Below are positions 7,997-17,050 of a stretch of 64,000 bases of DNA, piece after piece. How positions within the stretch are numbered: the first letter of the stretch is position 1; each line of letters begins with the position of its first letter. The notes below the pieces were generated by a model. That model saw only the letters and a list, made by a program, of their open reading frames with translations, was not told where the DNA came from and searched no databases. Source of the stretch: Streptomyces sp. AM 2-1-1 (lineage in GTDB: Bacteria; Actinomycetota; Actinomycetes; Streptomycetales; Streptomycetaceae); assembly GCF_029167645.1 (NCBI RefSeq), contig NZ_CP119147.1:2914001-2978000 (forward strand). The letters run 5' to 3'. Made by a program: the position numbers and the translations under genes.

Positions 7997-9202
7997 TCAC
8001 TCGTTGGCGGCACGCGGTCGGTCCTCCTCGTCGTCGTACTGGTCGAAGAGAGGGGTACGGCCCCGGTCCCGGGTGCGGCGGGCGTCGGCGCGGTGGCGCG
8101 GCGCCCGGTCGGCGTCGGGGACGTCCGGCTCCGGCGGTGCGGGCTCGACGGTGCTGGAGCGGGCGGCGCTCCACGTCTCCGGGTCGTTGACCTCGACGCC
8201 GCCGGAGGCGCGCGGGGCGACCGGGGCGGTGACGTAGGTCGGCAGCGGGACGGGGACGGGCTCCCAGCTGTCGCCCTGGACCCGGCCGCGGTCGCGCTGC
8301 TGGTCCACCCACTCCGCGTGGTCCGTCTGCTCGACGAGCGCCCGGCGGCCGGCCTCCTGCGGGGAGACGGTCGGCACGGGTACCGGATCGGCGGGGTGCG
8401 CTTCGGGCTCCTCGTCGGGCTCGACCGCGGGGGCCGCCGCCTGCTGGTGCCGGCGGGGGCGGTTCTCGCGCAGGCGCTGCGCCGCGTCCTCGGCCCGGCG
8501 GCGGTCCATGGTGAAGGCGAACCGCCGTCGCTCCTGGGCCCGCAGGTGCACGATGTACGCGCTCAGCATCACCGCGGGCGCGGCGGGCGCCCAGAGGAAG
8601 CCGAGGCCCCCGACCGCCGCGACGACCGCGCCGCAGGTGAAGACGAGGAAGAGGACGATGGTGGTGCGCCGGCGCCGGGCAAGGACCTGGGAGCGCTGGG
8701 CGCGACGGACGCGCTCGGCGTCCTCCGCTCCGGCTCGGCCGCGTCGCATCGCGGACGCCCCCGGCGCCGCGCGCTGCTCCGGGGCTCTTCCGGCGGGCGG
8801 GCGCTGCGCCGGCGTACGGGCCCGGGGGTCACCCCGGTCGGGCGCCGGGTGCTCCACCGCCGGGCGTCCGGCGGCGCGCTCGGGAGCGTGCGCCGGATCG
8901 AGGATCCGGGCTTCGGTGTGCGCTCCGGGCGCGGCGAAGGCCCGGACGTCGACGGAGTCCATTCGATCCGTCTCGGCGTCCGGGGATACGGTCGGCTCCG
9001 CCTCCTCGGCGTCACGCTCCCGCAACTCCTTGGCGTAACGACGCTCCATCGCCGCCCGTCCGGACAGCAACCGGATGGCGGTGCTGAAGCGTTCCGTCGG
9101 ACGGGCTTCGTTGAGTTCGTCCTGCCTTCGGAGCCACATCGGCACCAAGTAGGCGGCCCAGGCCCCGACGATGACTGCGTAGATCAGGCCGCTGCTGCTC
9201 AC
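7997..9202 (-). CDS. sepX: SepX/GlpR-type membrane divisome protein
   Basis: Actinobacterial membrane protein required for cell division; the Corynebacterium relative GlpR is the membrane receptor of gephyrin-like Glp. An N-terminal membrane segment (SSSGLIYAVIVGAWAAYLV) is followed by a conserved charged stretch (MWLRRQDELNEARPTERF). A long Ala/Arg/Glu-rich cytoplasmic region follows, then two adjacent membrane helices (FLVFTCGAVVAAVGGLGFLW and APAVMLSAYIVHL), then a disordered acidic tail. I chose the GTG giving VSSSGLIY; an ATG at 9235 would add 11 residues. It sits 3' of rimJ in the galU-glp block, matching the known glp/glpR neighbourhood. Confidence 0.82.
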   Translation of the reverse strand: MSSSGLIYAVIVGAWAAYLVPMWLRRQDELNEARPTERFSTAIRLLSGRAAMERRYAKELRERDAEEAEPTVSPDAETDRMDSVDVRAFAAPGAHTEARILDPAHAPERAAGRPAVEHPAPDRGDPRARTPAQRPPAGRAPEQRAAPGASAMRRGRAGAEDAERVRRAQRSQVLARRRRTTIVLFLVFTCGAVVAAVGGLGFLWAPAAPAVMLSAYIVHLRAQERRRFAFTMDRRRAEDAAQRLRENRPRRHQQAAAPAVEPDEEPEAHPADPVPVPTVSPQEAGRRALVEQTDHAEWVDQQRDRGRVQGDSWEPVPVPLPTYVTAPVAPRASGGVEVNDPETWSAARSSTVEPAPPEPDVPDADRAPRHRADARRTRDRGRTPLFDQYDDEEDRPRAANE

Positions 9203-9367
9203 GCTCACACCGTAGAGGGGTTTGCGCGGCGGCATCGGCCAATTGCCACGGTGTGTCGCACGATCAGGCTGATATCACGGGCCTTTTCTGTGATTGTTCA
9301 GACCAACGAGTGACGCCGCCGGTGCTTAATGCGACGACAAGGCGCTTATTTCGAACACGCATTTGAT

Positions 9368-10000
9368 TTATTCGGGTGAGGGGCGCGTCCCCGGTCTCGC
9401 CCGGTGCCAGCGCCGGAGCAGCCCGTCCGCCGCCTCCTCCGACGTGAGCGCGTAGATGAGGTGGTCCCGCCAGGCCCCGTCGATGTGCAGATAACGGGGC
9501 CTCAGCCCTTCTTCGCGGAATCCGAGTTTCTCCACGACCCGCCGGCTCGGCCGGTTCTCGGGGCGAATGCAGATCTCGATGCGGTGCAGCCCGACCCGGC
9601 GGAAGCAGTGGTCGGTGGCGAGGGCCACGGCGGTGGGCATGACGCCCCGGCCGGCCACCTCCCGGTCGACCCAGTAGCCGATGTGCGCCGAGCACATGGA
9701 GCCCCAGGTGATGCCCGCGACGGTCAACTGGCCGACGAGACGCCCCTCGTACTCGATGGCGAACGGCAGAATCCGGCCGGCCCTCGCCTCGGTGCGCAGG
9801 TGACGGACCATCTGCCGGTAGGTGGGCCGGCGGATCACCGGGCCGCCGGGGACGGGCGGCGGGACGGTGGCCTCCCACGGGCGGAGCCACTCGCGGTTGC
9901 GGCGGTTGACCTCGCGCCAGACGTTCTGGTCCCGCAGGCGTATCGGCCGCAGGGTCACCTCACCGTCCTTCAGGAGAACCGGCCAGAGGGGCGCGTTCAG
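9368..10000 (-). CDS. rimJ: RimJ-like GNAT N-acetyltransferase, probable CTG start
   Basis: GNAT enzyme resembling RimJ/RimL, which acetylate protein N-termini. Motif A region: VAGRGVMPTAVALATDHCF; downstream NRPSRRVVEKLGFREEG is characteristic. The first standard start (GTG at 9958) gives VTLRPIRLRDQ and would drop LNAPLWPVLLKDGE, which looks like genuine family N-terminus. I therefore propose a CTG start whose last two bases overlap the mogA stop (CTGA), with CGGGAG six bases upstream. Members of this gene lie between glp and the SepX/GlpR gene in other actinobacteria. The mature protein would be 210 residues. Confidence 0.8.
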   Translation of the reverse strand: MNAPLWPVLLKDGEVTLRPIRLRDQNVWREVNRRNREWLRPWEATVPPPVPGGPVIRRPTYRQMVRHLRTEARAGRILPFAIEYEGRLVGQLTVAGITWGSMCSAHIGYWVDREVAGRGVMPTAVALATDHCFRRVGLHRIEICIRPENRPSRRVVEKLGFREEGLRPRYLHIDGAWRDHLIYALTSEEAADGLLRRWHRARPGTRPSPE

Positions 10001-10524
10001 GACGGGCTCCCGGGCCGGGGGTGGTCGCCGCCGCGCAGCTGGTCGACCGCGTGCACCAGGATCCGGCCGAGGACCGCGAGCCCGTCGCGCACGCCGCCCG
10101 TCGAACCGGGCAGGTTCACGATCAGCGTGCGCCCCGCGACCCCGGCGAGCCCTCGTGAGAGCGCCGCGGTCGGCACCGCGGCGCGGTTCTCGGCGCGGAT
10201 CGCCTCGGGGATGCCGGGCACCTCGTGGTCCACCACCCGCCGGGTCATCTCCGGGGTGAGGTCGGTGGGCGAGATGCCGGTGCCGCCGGTGGTCAGGATG
10301 ACGTCGTAGCCGGTGGAGACCCCGGCGCGGAGCGAGAGCTCGACCGGCTCGCCGTCCGGCACGACGAGCGGGCCGTCCGTCGCGAAGCCGAGGGCGGTGA
10401 GGCCGTCGACGAGGATCGGGCCGCCCTTGTCGGCGTAGACCCCGGCGGCCGCCCGGTTGGAGGCCGTGACGACGAGAGCGGTGTACGGGGCCGGGGGCTC
10501 TCCGGGACCGGAGGGGGCGCTCAC
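9997..10524 (-). CDS. mogA: Molybdopterin adenylyltransferase, MogA/MoaB family
   Basis: Mo-cofactor enzyme of 175 residues that adenylates molybdopterin before metal insertion. The signature ILTTGGTGISPTDLTPE binds the molybdopterin phosphate, and VNLPGSTGGVRDGL is the second conserved loop. The GTG start overlaps the moaC stop (GTGA). A longer frame to 10788 is a shadow of moaC. It sits inside the glp-sepX block, between moaC and rimJ, and probably also serves the molybdoenzyme at 25-27 kb. Confidence 0.92.
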   Translation of the reverse strand: MSAPSGPGEPPAPYTALVVTASNRAAAGVYADKGGPILVDGLTALGFATDGPLVVPDGEPVELSLRAGVSTGYDVILTTGGTGISPTDLTPEMTRRVVDHEVPGIPEAIRAENRAAVPTAALSRGLAGVAGRTLIVNLPGSTGGVRDGLAVLGRILVHAVDQLRGGDHPRPGSPS

Positions 10525-11021
10525 GCGTCCGCCCCCGACCGCGCCGGGCGCTCCCAGTCGCCCGACGTGCCGCCGGACTTGGCCTCCACCCGCACGTCGG
10601 TGATGACCGCGGCCTTGTCGACCGCCTTCACCATGTCGATCACGGTGAGCGCGGCCACCGAGACCGCCGTCAGCGCCTCCATCTCGACCCCGGTGCGGTC
10701 CGTCGTCCGTACCCTGGCGCTGATCTCGACGGCGTCGTCGGCCACGCTCAGATCGACCTCGACGCCGGAGACGGCGAGCGGGTGGCATAGCGGGATGAGG
10801 TCGGGGGTGCGTTTGGCCCCCATGATCCCGGCGATACGGGCGGTGGCGAGGGCGTCGCCCTTGGGGACTCCCCCGCCCCGCAGCAGCTCGATCACCCGCG
10901 GCGACACGAGCACCCGGCCGCTGGCCCGGGCGACGCGCGCCGTGACGTCCTTCGCCGACACGTCGACCATGCGGGCCGCGCCCGACTCGTCGATGTGCGT
11001 CAGCCTGTTCTGCGTACTCAA
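10521..11021 (-). CDS. moaC: Cyclic pyranopterin monophosphate synthase MoaC
   Basis: Second step of molybdopterin synthesis, converting the cyclic GTP derivative to cPMP. The 166-residue protein shows the family signatures ARMVDVSAKDVTARVA, MGAKRTPDLIPLCHPL and GVEMEALTAVSVAALTVIDM. The start is a TTG (STQNRLTHIDESG) with GGAG just upstream. A longer frame to 11123 is proline-rich non-homologous sequence. A 123-bp gap separates it from glp; downstream, mogA overlaps by 4 bp. Confidence 0.93.
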   Translation of the reverse strand: MSTQNRLTHIDESGAARMVDVSAKDVTARVARASGRVLVSPRVIELLRGGGVPKGDALATARIAGIMGAKRTPDLIPLCHPLAVSGVEVDLSVADDAVEISARVRTTDRTGVEMEALTAVSVAALTVIDMVKAVDKAAVITDVRVEAKSGGTSGDWERPARSGADA

Positions 11022-11144
11022 CTCACTCCGCCTAGCGGTAGGGCGCCGTTCGCCCGCCCGCCCCGCACCGGAGTGCGGGCCGGGGGTCCGGGGTACGTCC
11101 CCCGGTGAGGCAGCGGCAGACACCGTACCGCCACGGCGGCGGTC

Positions 11145-12455
11145 TCAGCGGAGCAGGACCACTTCGACGTCCGCGCCGGGCTCGACCGAGGTGGTGTCCT
11201 CGTCCACCACGATCAGCGCGTCCGCCCGTGCCAGGGCGCCGATCAGGTGGGAGCCGGACCCGCCCACCGGGACGACGGTGCCCGACGCCTCGTCGTAGGT
11301 ACCGCGCAGGAACTGGCGCTTGCCCGGCGGGGAGGAGAGCGCACCGGTGGTGGTGAGAGCGGCGCGGACGGTGGGCCGGCGCACCTCGTCGAGGCCCATC
11401 AGCGCGCGGATCGCCGGTCGGACGAAGAGCTCGAAGGAGACGTAGGCGGAGACCGGGTTGCCCGGCAGCGCGAGCAACGGGGTGTGCTCGGGGCCGATGG
11501 AGCCGAACCCCTGCGGCTTGCCGGGCTGCATGGCGAGGGTGCGGAAGTCGACGCCGCCGCCCGCCTCGTCCTCGTCGCCGACCGAGGAGAGCGCCTCCTT
11601 GACGACGTCGTACGCGCCGACGCTGACGCCTCCGGTGGTGACCACCAGGTCGGCCCGGATCAGCTGGTCCTCGATGGTGGCGCGAAGGGTCTCGGCGTCG
11701 TCGGTGACCGCGCCGACGCGGTAGGCGAGGGCGCCCGCGTCGCGGGCGGCCGCGGTCAGCGCGAAGCTGTTCGAGTCGTAGATCTGACCGCCGGTCAGCT
11801 CCTCGCCCGGCTGGACGAGTTCGCTGCCGGTGGAGACGACGACCACCCGGGGCCGGGGGCGCACCGTGACCGTGGCGCGGCCGATCGCGGCGAGCAGGCC
11901 GATCTGCGGCGGGCCGACGACCGATCCGGCCGCGAGCGCCAGGTCGCCCGGCTTCACGTCGCTGCCCCGGGCCCGCACGTGGGCGCGGGCCGCCGCGGCG
12001 CGGTGGACCCTGACCTCGCCGCCCGCGGCCTGGGGAGCGTCCCGGTGGGCGCGCATGGTGGCGGCGGGGCCCTCGCCGGTGCCGCCGTCCGTCCACTCGA
12101 CGGGGACCACCGTCTCGGCGCCCGGGGGCAGCGGGGCGCCGGTCATGATGCGGGCCGCCTGTCCGGGGCCGACCGCTGCGCCGCCGGGGAGCCCGTCGCT
12201 GCCGGCCGCCACGTCGCCGACGACGGTCAGCACCGCGGGGAACTCCTCGCTCGCCCCGGTGATGTCGGCGACCCGGACCGCGTAGCCGTCCATGGAGCTG
12301 TTGTCGAAGGGTGGCAGCGCGATCCCCACCACGACGTCCTCGACGAGGACGCACCCCTGGGCGTCGGCGAGTTGCAGCTCGATGGGTTCGAGCGGCTTCA
12401 CCGCGCCCAGGATGTCGTCGAGGTGTTCGTCGACGGACCAGATCGTGCTGCTCAA
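11145..12455 (-). CDS. glp: Gephyrin-like Glp / MoeA-family protein
   Basis: 436-residue MoeA-fold protein with the four MoeA regions: PPFDNSSMDGYAVR at the N-terminus, MTGAPLPPGAETVVPVEW, the MPT-binding TTGGVSVGAYDVVKEAL and the LALPGNPVSAYVSFELF loop. In E. coli-type pathways MoeA inserts molybdenum. In Corynebacterium the paralogue at this locus (Glp) binds FtsZ and its membrane receptor, and works in division. The galU-glp-rimJ-sepX context argues for Glp here. The TTG start is 4 bp after the galU stop. The sequence alone cannot exclude dual enzymatic and structural roles. Confidence 0.85.
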   Translation of the reverse strand: MSSTIWSVDEHLDDILGAVKPLEPIELQLADAQGCVLVEDVVVGIALPPFDNSSMDGYAVRVADITGASEEFPAVLTVVGDVAAGSDGLPGGAAVGPGQAARIMTGAPLPPGAETVVPVEWTDGGTGEGPAATMRAHRDAPQAAGGEVRVHRAAAARAHVRARGSDVKPGDLALAAGSVVGPPQIGLLAAIGRATVTVRPRPRVVVVSTGSELVQPGEELTGGQIYDSNSFALTAAARDAGALAYRVGAVTDDAETLRATIEDQLIRADLVVTTGGVSVGAYDVVKEALSSVGDEDEAGGGVDFRTLAMQPGKPQGFGSIGPEHTPLLALPGNPVSAYVSFELFVRPAIRALMGLDEVRRPTVRAALTTTGALSSPPGKRQFLRGTYDEASGTVVPVGGSGSHLIGALARADALIVVDEDTTSVEPGADVEVVLLR

Positions 12456-12459
12456 GGTG

Positions 12460-13362
12460 CTACATCTCCTCGGTGACGTAACGGCGGAGCCAGGTGCGGA
12501 AGTCCGGTCCGAGGTCCTCGCGTTCGCACGCGAGCCGGACGATGGCCCGCAGGTAGTCGCCCCGGTCGCCGGTGTCGTAGCGGCGCCCCTTGAAGACGAC
12601 GCCGTGGACGGGACCGCCGATCTTCTCGTCGGCGGCGAGCAGTTGGAGGGCGTCGGTGAGCTGGATCTCGCCGCCGCGGCCCGGCTCGGTCCGTCGCAGT
12701 ATGCCGAAGACGGACGGGTCGAGGACGTACCGGCCGATGACGGCCAGGTTGCTGGGCGCGTCGGACGGCTCGGGCTTCTCCACCAGGCCGGTGACGCGCA
12801 CGACGCCCTCCTCGGCGGTGTCCGTCACGGCGGCGCAGCCGTAGAGGTGGATCTGTGCCGGGTCGACCTCCATCAGCGCGATGACGCTGCCGCCCTCGCG
12901 CTCCTGGATCTCCACCATCCGGGCCAGCAGCGCGTCGCGCGGGTCGATCAGGTCGTCGCCGAGGAGGACCGCGAACGGCTGGTCACCGACGTGCGGGGCG
13001 GCGCACAGCACGGCGTGGCCGAGGCCGCGGGGGTCGCCCTGGCGGACGTAGTGCATGGTGGCGAGGTCGCTGGACTCCTGCACCCGCTGGAGGCGCTCTC
13101 CGTCGCCCTTGCGGGTGAGCGCGGATTCCAGCTCGTAGTTCCGGTCGAAGTGGTCCTCCAGCGGGCGCTTGTTGCGCCCGGTGATCATCAGTACGTCGGA
13201 GAGGCCCGCCGCGACGGCCTCTTCGACGACGTACTGGATGGCCGGCTTGTCGACGACGGGCAGCATCTCCTTGGGAGTGGCCTTCGTAGCCGGCAGGAAG
13301 CGGGTTCCGAGACCTGCGGCCGGGATGACGGCCTTGCTGATCCTGGGTGTCGACTCAGTCAT
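12460..13362 (-). CDS. galU: UTP-glucose-1-phosphate uridylyltransferase
   Basis: Makes UDP-glucose for cell-envelope and storage polysaccharides. The 300-residue protein has the nucleotide-binding start KAVIPAAGLGTRFLPATKATPKEMLP, followed by VDKPAIQYVVEEA, LGDDLIDP and GRYVLDPSVF. The ATG start precedes TESTPRISK; an in-frame extension to 13434 has no similarity. It is the first gene of the minus-strand block that continues with glp four bases later. The spacer to the divergent cyclo-ligase (94 bp) carries two CATATG palindromes 10 bp apart at 13422 and 13432. Confidence 0.95.
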   Translation of the reverse strand: MTESTPRISKAVIPAAGLGTRFLPATKATPKEMLPVVDKPAIQYVVEEAVAAGLSDVLMITGRNKRPLEDHFDRNYELESALTRKGDGERLQRVQESSDLATMHYVRQGDPRGLGHAVLCAAPHVGDQPFAVLLGDDLIDPRDALLARMVEIQEREGGSVIALMEVDPAQIHLYGCAAVTDTAEEGVVRVTGLVEKPEPSDAPSNLAVIGRYVLDPSVFGILRRTEPGRGGEIQLTDALQLLAADEKIGGPVHGVVFKGRRYDTGDRGDYLRAIVRLACEREDLGPDFRTWLRRYVTEEM

Positions 13363-13456
13363 GCGCAGAACGATAACGGGTGGACACGGACGAACGAGGA
13401 CTCCCTGCTTAACTTTGTACGCATATGCGCCCATATGAGAAGAGTGTGAGCTTCCT

Positions 13457-14089
13457 GTGACCCCCCATCAGGCCGACGACCCGGCCGCCACACCGTCCCG
13501 CAAGGCGGAGCTGCGGCGCGAACTCCTCGCCGCGCGGGCCGCTCTGACCCCGGCTGAGCTGACGGAATCCGCCGCCGCGCTGGCACGGACCGCGCTCACG
13601 CTGCCCGCTCTCGCCGGCGCCCGGACCGTCGCCGCCTACGTGTCGGTGGGGCGCGAGCCGGGAACCCGGGCGCTGCTCGACGCGCTGCGCGCCCGGGGTG
13701 CACGGGTCCTGCTGCCGGTCCTGCTGCCCGACAACGACCTCGACTGGGCGGTGTACGAGGGCCCGGACCGCCTGGCGAAGGCGGGGCGCGGGCTGCTCGA
13801 ACCCGACGGCACCCGCCTCGGCCCCGGGGCCGTCCTGGACGCCGACGCGGTCCTGCTCCCCGGCCTCGCCGCCGACGCGCGCGGCATGCGGCTCGGCCGG
13901 GGCGGCGGCAGCTACGACCGGGTGCTCGCCCGGCTCGCCGACGCCGGGGCCCGCCCCGCACTCGTGGTGCTGCTGTACGGCCACGAGGTGGTCGAGCGGG
14001 TCCCGGCGGAACCGCACGACCACCCCGTGGACGCCGTCGTCACTCCGGCCGGGACCCGCCGCTTCAGCCGGCGGACGCCGCCGGCGTGA
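13457..14089 (+). CDS. 5-formyltetrahydrofolate cyclo-ligase
   Basis: ATP-dependent conversion of 5-formyl-THF to 5,10-methenyl-THF. The 210-residue protein contains the substrate loop LLPGLAADARGMRLGRGGGSYDRVL and, at the N-terminus, RKAELRRELLAARAAL. GTG start. Divergent from galU. Its last 26 bp overlap the end of the penicillin-acylase gene on the opposite strand. This gene borders the galU-glp locus in other actinobacteria as well. Confidence 0.92.
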   Translation: MTPHQADDPAATPSRKAELRRELLAARAALTPAELTESAAALARTALTLPALAGARTVAAYVSVGREPGTRALLDALRARGARVLLPVLLPDNDLDWAVYEGPDRLAKAGRGLLEPDGTRLGPGAVLDADAVLLPGLAADARGMRLGRGGGSYDRVLARLADAGARPALVVLLYGHEVVERVPAEPHDHPVDAVVTPAGTRRFSRRTPPA

Positions 14090-16832
14090 GCGTCAGCGTG
14101 TCGGTGGTGGAGGTGTCCACCGCCTCGGTGCCGTAGGACCAGTCGAGCAGTTCGCCCTCGACCCACTTGTCCGTCTGGTCGGTGTAGTGCGCGCTGAACG
14201 CGTGCCCCGAGGCGCCGGTGAGGTTGATCCAGCGTGACTTGTCCCAGTCGCCGACGTTGACCACCATCCGCATCGACGGCACCCAGATGACGTCGTAGCC
14301 GCCGGCCGCGTTCCAGCCGGTGGCGTCGACCGCCGCCTCGCCGCCGCCGAGGTTCCACGGGCCCCGGTTCAGCGCCCGCTGGAGCAGACCGGGCCCGGAG
14401 GTGCCGAGGGTCTGGTTCTTCAGGGTCAGCTGGTGCAGCCGGCCCCAGCTCCAGGTGGTGATGTCCTTGCCGAGCTTGGCGGTCAGCTCCCAGCGGGCGT
14501 CGTCCATGGCGCGGGCGAACAGCTGGTCGCGGTTGTTGACGGCGGACTCGCGGCCCTGGGCGGGCACCTTCCACCAGGCGTTGTCCTCGTCGTCGAGGAT
14601 CGTGCGGACGACCTCGTTCCAGCGGTCCCCGCCGTCCGGCTGCGCCGAGGCGGCGTCACGCCGGCCGCACTCCCGCACGAGCTTGTTCTGCTCGTCGACG
14701 GGGCCGGTGCCGTCTGCCCGGGTGACGTAGATGCAGTCGCCCTCGACGCGCATCTCCTTGGGCAGCTTGTCGCCGAAGGCCAGCATCAGGATGTTGCGCC
14801 AGACGCCGTTGAAGTACGCGGCGGCGGCCGAGTCGGAGTCCTGGGTGTAGTCCCAGCCCTCCAGCAGCTTCTGGGCCTCGCGGACGTCCTTGTCGGCGAT
14901 GTTGATGCTCAGCAGCTTGGGCACCAGCAGCGCGGCGATCTCGCTGGTGTTGTCCATCTGCATCTTCTGCATGTCGACGGTCGAGATCTTCTCGCCGCCC
15001 TTGATCTTCGAGGCGATGAGGTCGTTGATGCGCTGGCTGCGGGTGCCGTAGCCCCAGTCGCGGGTGAGCATCTCGGGGTACTTCTCGTCGACGACCGCCT
15101 GGTTCGCGGTGACGATGTAACCGCTCGCCGGGTTGTACGCGTACGGCAGTTCGTCGAAGGGGACGGGTTCCTTCTCCCAGCCGTACTTCGAGGACCAGCC
15201 GGGCATCGGCATGGTGCCGTCGCCGGACTTGCGGACCGGGATCCAGCCGGGCGCCTGGTAGCCGATGTTGCCCTTCGTCCCCTCGGCGTCCGCGTAGACG
15301 AGGTTCTGCGAGGGCACCTCGAAGTGCGCGGCGGCCTTGCGGAAGGAGGCGAAGTCGTGGGCGCGGTCCAGCTCGAAGACGGCGTCCATGGAGTGGCCGG
15401 GCTGGAGCGCCGTCCACTTCAGCGCGACGGCGTAACCGGAGGCGCGGTCGGGCGCGGCGTTGGCGACCGGGGCCTTCTGGCCGACCTTCGCCAGCTCGCT
15501 GCTGCGGTCGGAGACCAGGGGGCCGTTGTTGGTCTCGCGGACGGTGATCTTCCGGCTCCGGCCGCCGGCGACCTTGATGGTCTCCTCACGGGTGGTGAAG
15601 GGGACCGTCTTGCCGTCGTAGAGGTAGCCGTCCGCGGAGACCTTCTCCAGGAAGAGGTCGGTCACGTCGGCGCCGAGGTTGGTGAGCCCCCAGGCGACGT
15701 TCTGGTTGTGTCCGATGATCACGCCGGGCATGCCCGAGAAGGTGTACCCGGCGGTGTCGTACTGGCACGTGGCCGAGACCTTCCGGCAGTGCAGCCCCAT
15801 CTGGTACCAGAGCGAGGGCAGCATCGGCGCCAGGTGCGGGTCGTTCGCGAGGAGCGGCTTGCCGGTGGTGGTGTGGTCGCCGGAGACGACCCAGGAGTTC
15901 GAGCCGATGCCGTTGCCGTTCGGGCCGAGCAGCGCCGGGATCTCGTCCAGCGTGTCGGAGAGCGCGCCGAGCTGGGTGTTCAGCCCTTCGGTGGCGCCGG
16001 CCACGGTGTCGCCGTCCACCGTGGGGTCGCTCGCCTCGGCGTCCGGGTCGAACTCGCCCGTCAGGGAGGAGACCGCGCCCTCGCCGACGATCGTCTCGTG
16101 CTTGTCGTACGGGTACCGCGGGTACAGGTCCGCGATCTGCTTCGCCGAGAGCCTGCTGGTCATCAGCGAGCGGTCGATCTCGTCCTGCATGTTGCCGCGC
16201 AGGTCCCAGGCCATCGCCTTCAGCCACGCGACCGAGTCGACCGGGGTCCACTCGGTGGGCTTGTAGTCGTTGGTGAGGTTCAACGCCGCGTACTCGACGG
16301 AGATGTCCTTGCCGTCCTTGCCCTTCAGGTACGCGTTGACGCCCTCGGCGTACGCCTGGAGGTTCTTCTTGGTGTCGGCGCCGAGGACCTTGTCGTACTC
16401 CTCCTGCGCGACCTTCCGCCAGCCCAGTGTGCGGAGGAAGGAGTCGGTCTCCACCTGGCCGGCACCGAACATCTCGGAGAGCCGGCCGGCCGTCATGTGG
16501 CGGCGGACGTCCATCTCGTAGAAGCGGTCCTGTGCCTGGACGAAGCCCTGGGCGCGGAAGAGGTCGGCGTCGGTGTCCGCGTACACCTGGGGAATGCCGT
16601 AGTCGTCGCGCTTGACCTCGACGTCCCCGGTGAGGCCCCGGAGCTCGAGCGATCCGGTGGTCTGCGGGTACGAGGCCCGGACCGTGGCGACGGACCAGTA
16701 CGCGCCGTACCCGACACCCGCGACCAGCGCCAGGACCAGGACGATCACGAGGAGGCGGGCGCGTCGCCCCTTCTTCCTGCCTGTTTTCTTCGCAGCGGAA
16801 GGACCGGCAGAGACGGTGGTGTTGGCGGGCAT
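14064..16832 (-). CDS. Penicillin acylase family N-terminal-nucleophile hydrolase
   Basis: Probable exported or membrane-anchored amidase of 922 residues. A basic N-terminus (KKTGRKKGRRAR) is followed by one hydrophobic segment (LLVIVLVLALVAGVGYGAYW), so it is a signal-anchor protein. The alpha-chain region (VEVKRDDYGIPQVYADT, AQGFVQAQDRFYEMDVRR) and spacer precede the autocatalytic beta-chain start NGIGSNSWVVSG; Ser about 311 is the nucleophile. The start ATG has AAGGACA upstream. Natural substrates (acyl-homoserine lactones, cyclic lipopeptides or beta-lactams in relatives) cannot be assigned. It overlaps the cyclo-ligase tail-to-tail. Confidence 0.9.
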   Translation of the reverse strand: MPANTTVSAGPSAAKKTGRKKGRRARLLVIVLVLALVAGVGYGAYWSVATVRASYPQTTGSLELRGLTGDVEVKRDDYGIPQVYADTDADLFRAQGFVQAQDRFYEMDVRRHMTAGRLSEMFGAGQVETDSFLRTLGWRKVAQEEYDKVLGADTKKNLQAYAEGVNAYLKGKDGKDISVEYAALNLTNDYKPTEWTPVDSVAWLKAMAWDLRGNMQDEIDRSLMTSRLSAKQIADLYPRYPYDKHETIVGEGAVSSLTGEFDPDAEASDPTVDGDTVAGATEGLNTQLGALSDTLDEIPALLGPNGNGIGSNSWVVSGDHTTTGKPLLANDPHLAPMLPSLWYQMGLHCRKVSATCQYDTAGYTFSGMPGVIIGHNQNVAWGLTNLGADVTDLFLEKVSADGYLYDGKTVPFTTREETIKVAGGRSRKITVRETNNGPLVSDRSSELAKVGQKAPVANAAPDRASGYAVALKWTALQPGHSMDAVFELDRAHDFASFRKAAAHFEVPSQNLVYADAEGTKGNIGYQAPGWIPVRKSGDGTMPMPGWSSKYGWEKEPVPFDELPYAYNPASGYIVTANQAVVDEKYPEMLTRDWGYGTRSQRINDLIASKIKGGEKISTVDMQKMQMDNTSEIAALLVPKLLSINIADKDVREAQKLLEGWDYTQDSDSAAAAYFNGVWRNILMLAFGDKLPKEMRVEGDCIYVTRADGTGPVDEQNKLVRECGRRDAASAQPDGGDRWNEVVRTILDDEDNAWWKVPAQGRESAVNNRDQLFARAMDDARWELTAKLGKDITTWSWGRLHQLTLKNQTLGTSGPGLLQRALNRGPWNLGGGEAAVDATGWNAAGGYDVIWVPSMRMVVNVGDWDKSRWINLTGASGHAFSAHYTDQTDKWVEGELLDWSYGTEAVDTSTTDTLTLTPAASAG

Positions 16833-17050
16833 CGCTGTCCTTCGCGGGGCAGGGTGGTCCTGGGAGTGCAGGAGCAACCATAGGCGCAGCCCCGATCACA
16901 CGCGGACGCGGTGGGGGGCTGCGGCCATGTGCACACAGGTCGTACACATACTCGAAGGCGTCAAGAAAGCGTTAAAGATTAGGTAAGGTAACGAAGTACC
17001 TACCCGCCGGGAACCTGCCCGGCGGCCGTACGCGGGGAAGGAATCCGGCC

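Noticed and set aside
14433..16883. 816-codon plus-strand frame opposite the penicillin acylase
   Set aside because: Shadow of the acylase gene with no recognisable domain and valine/glycine-rich composition.
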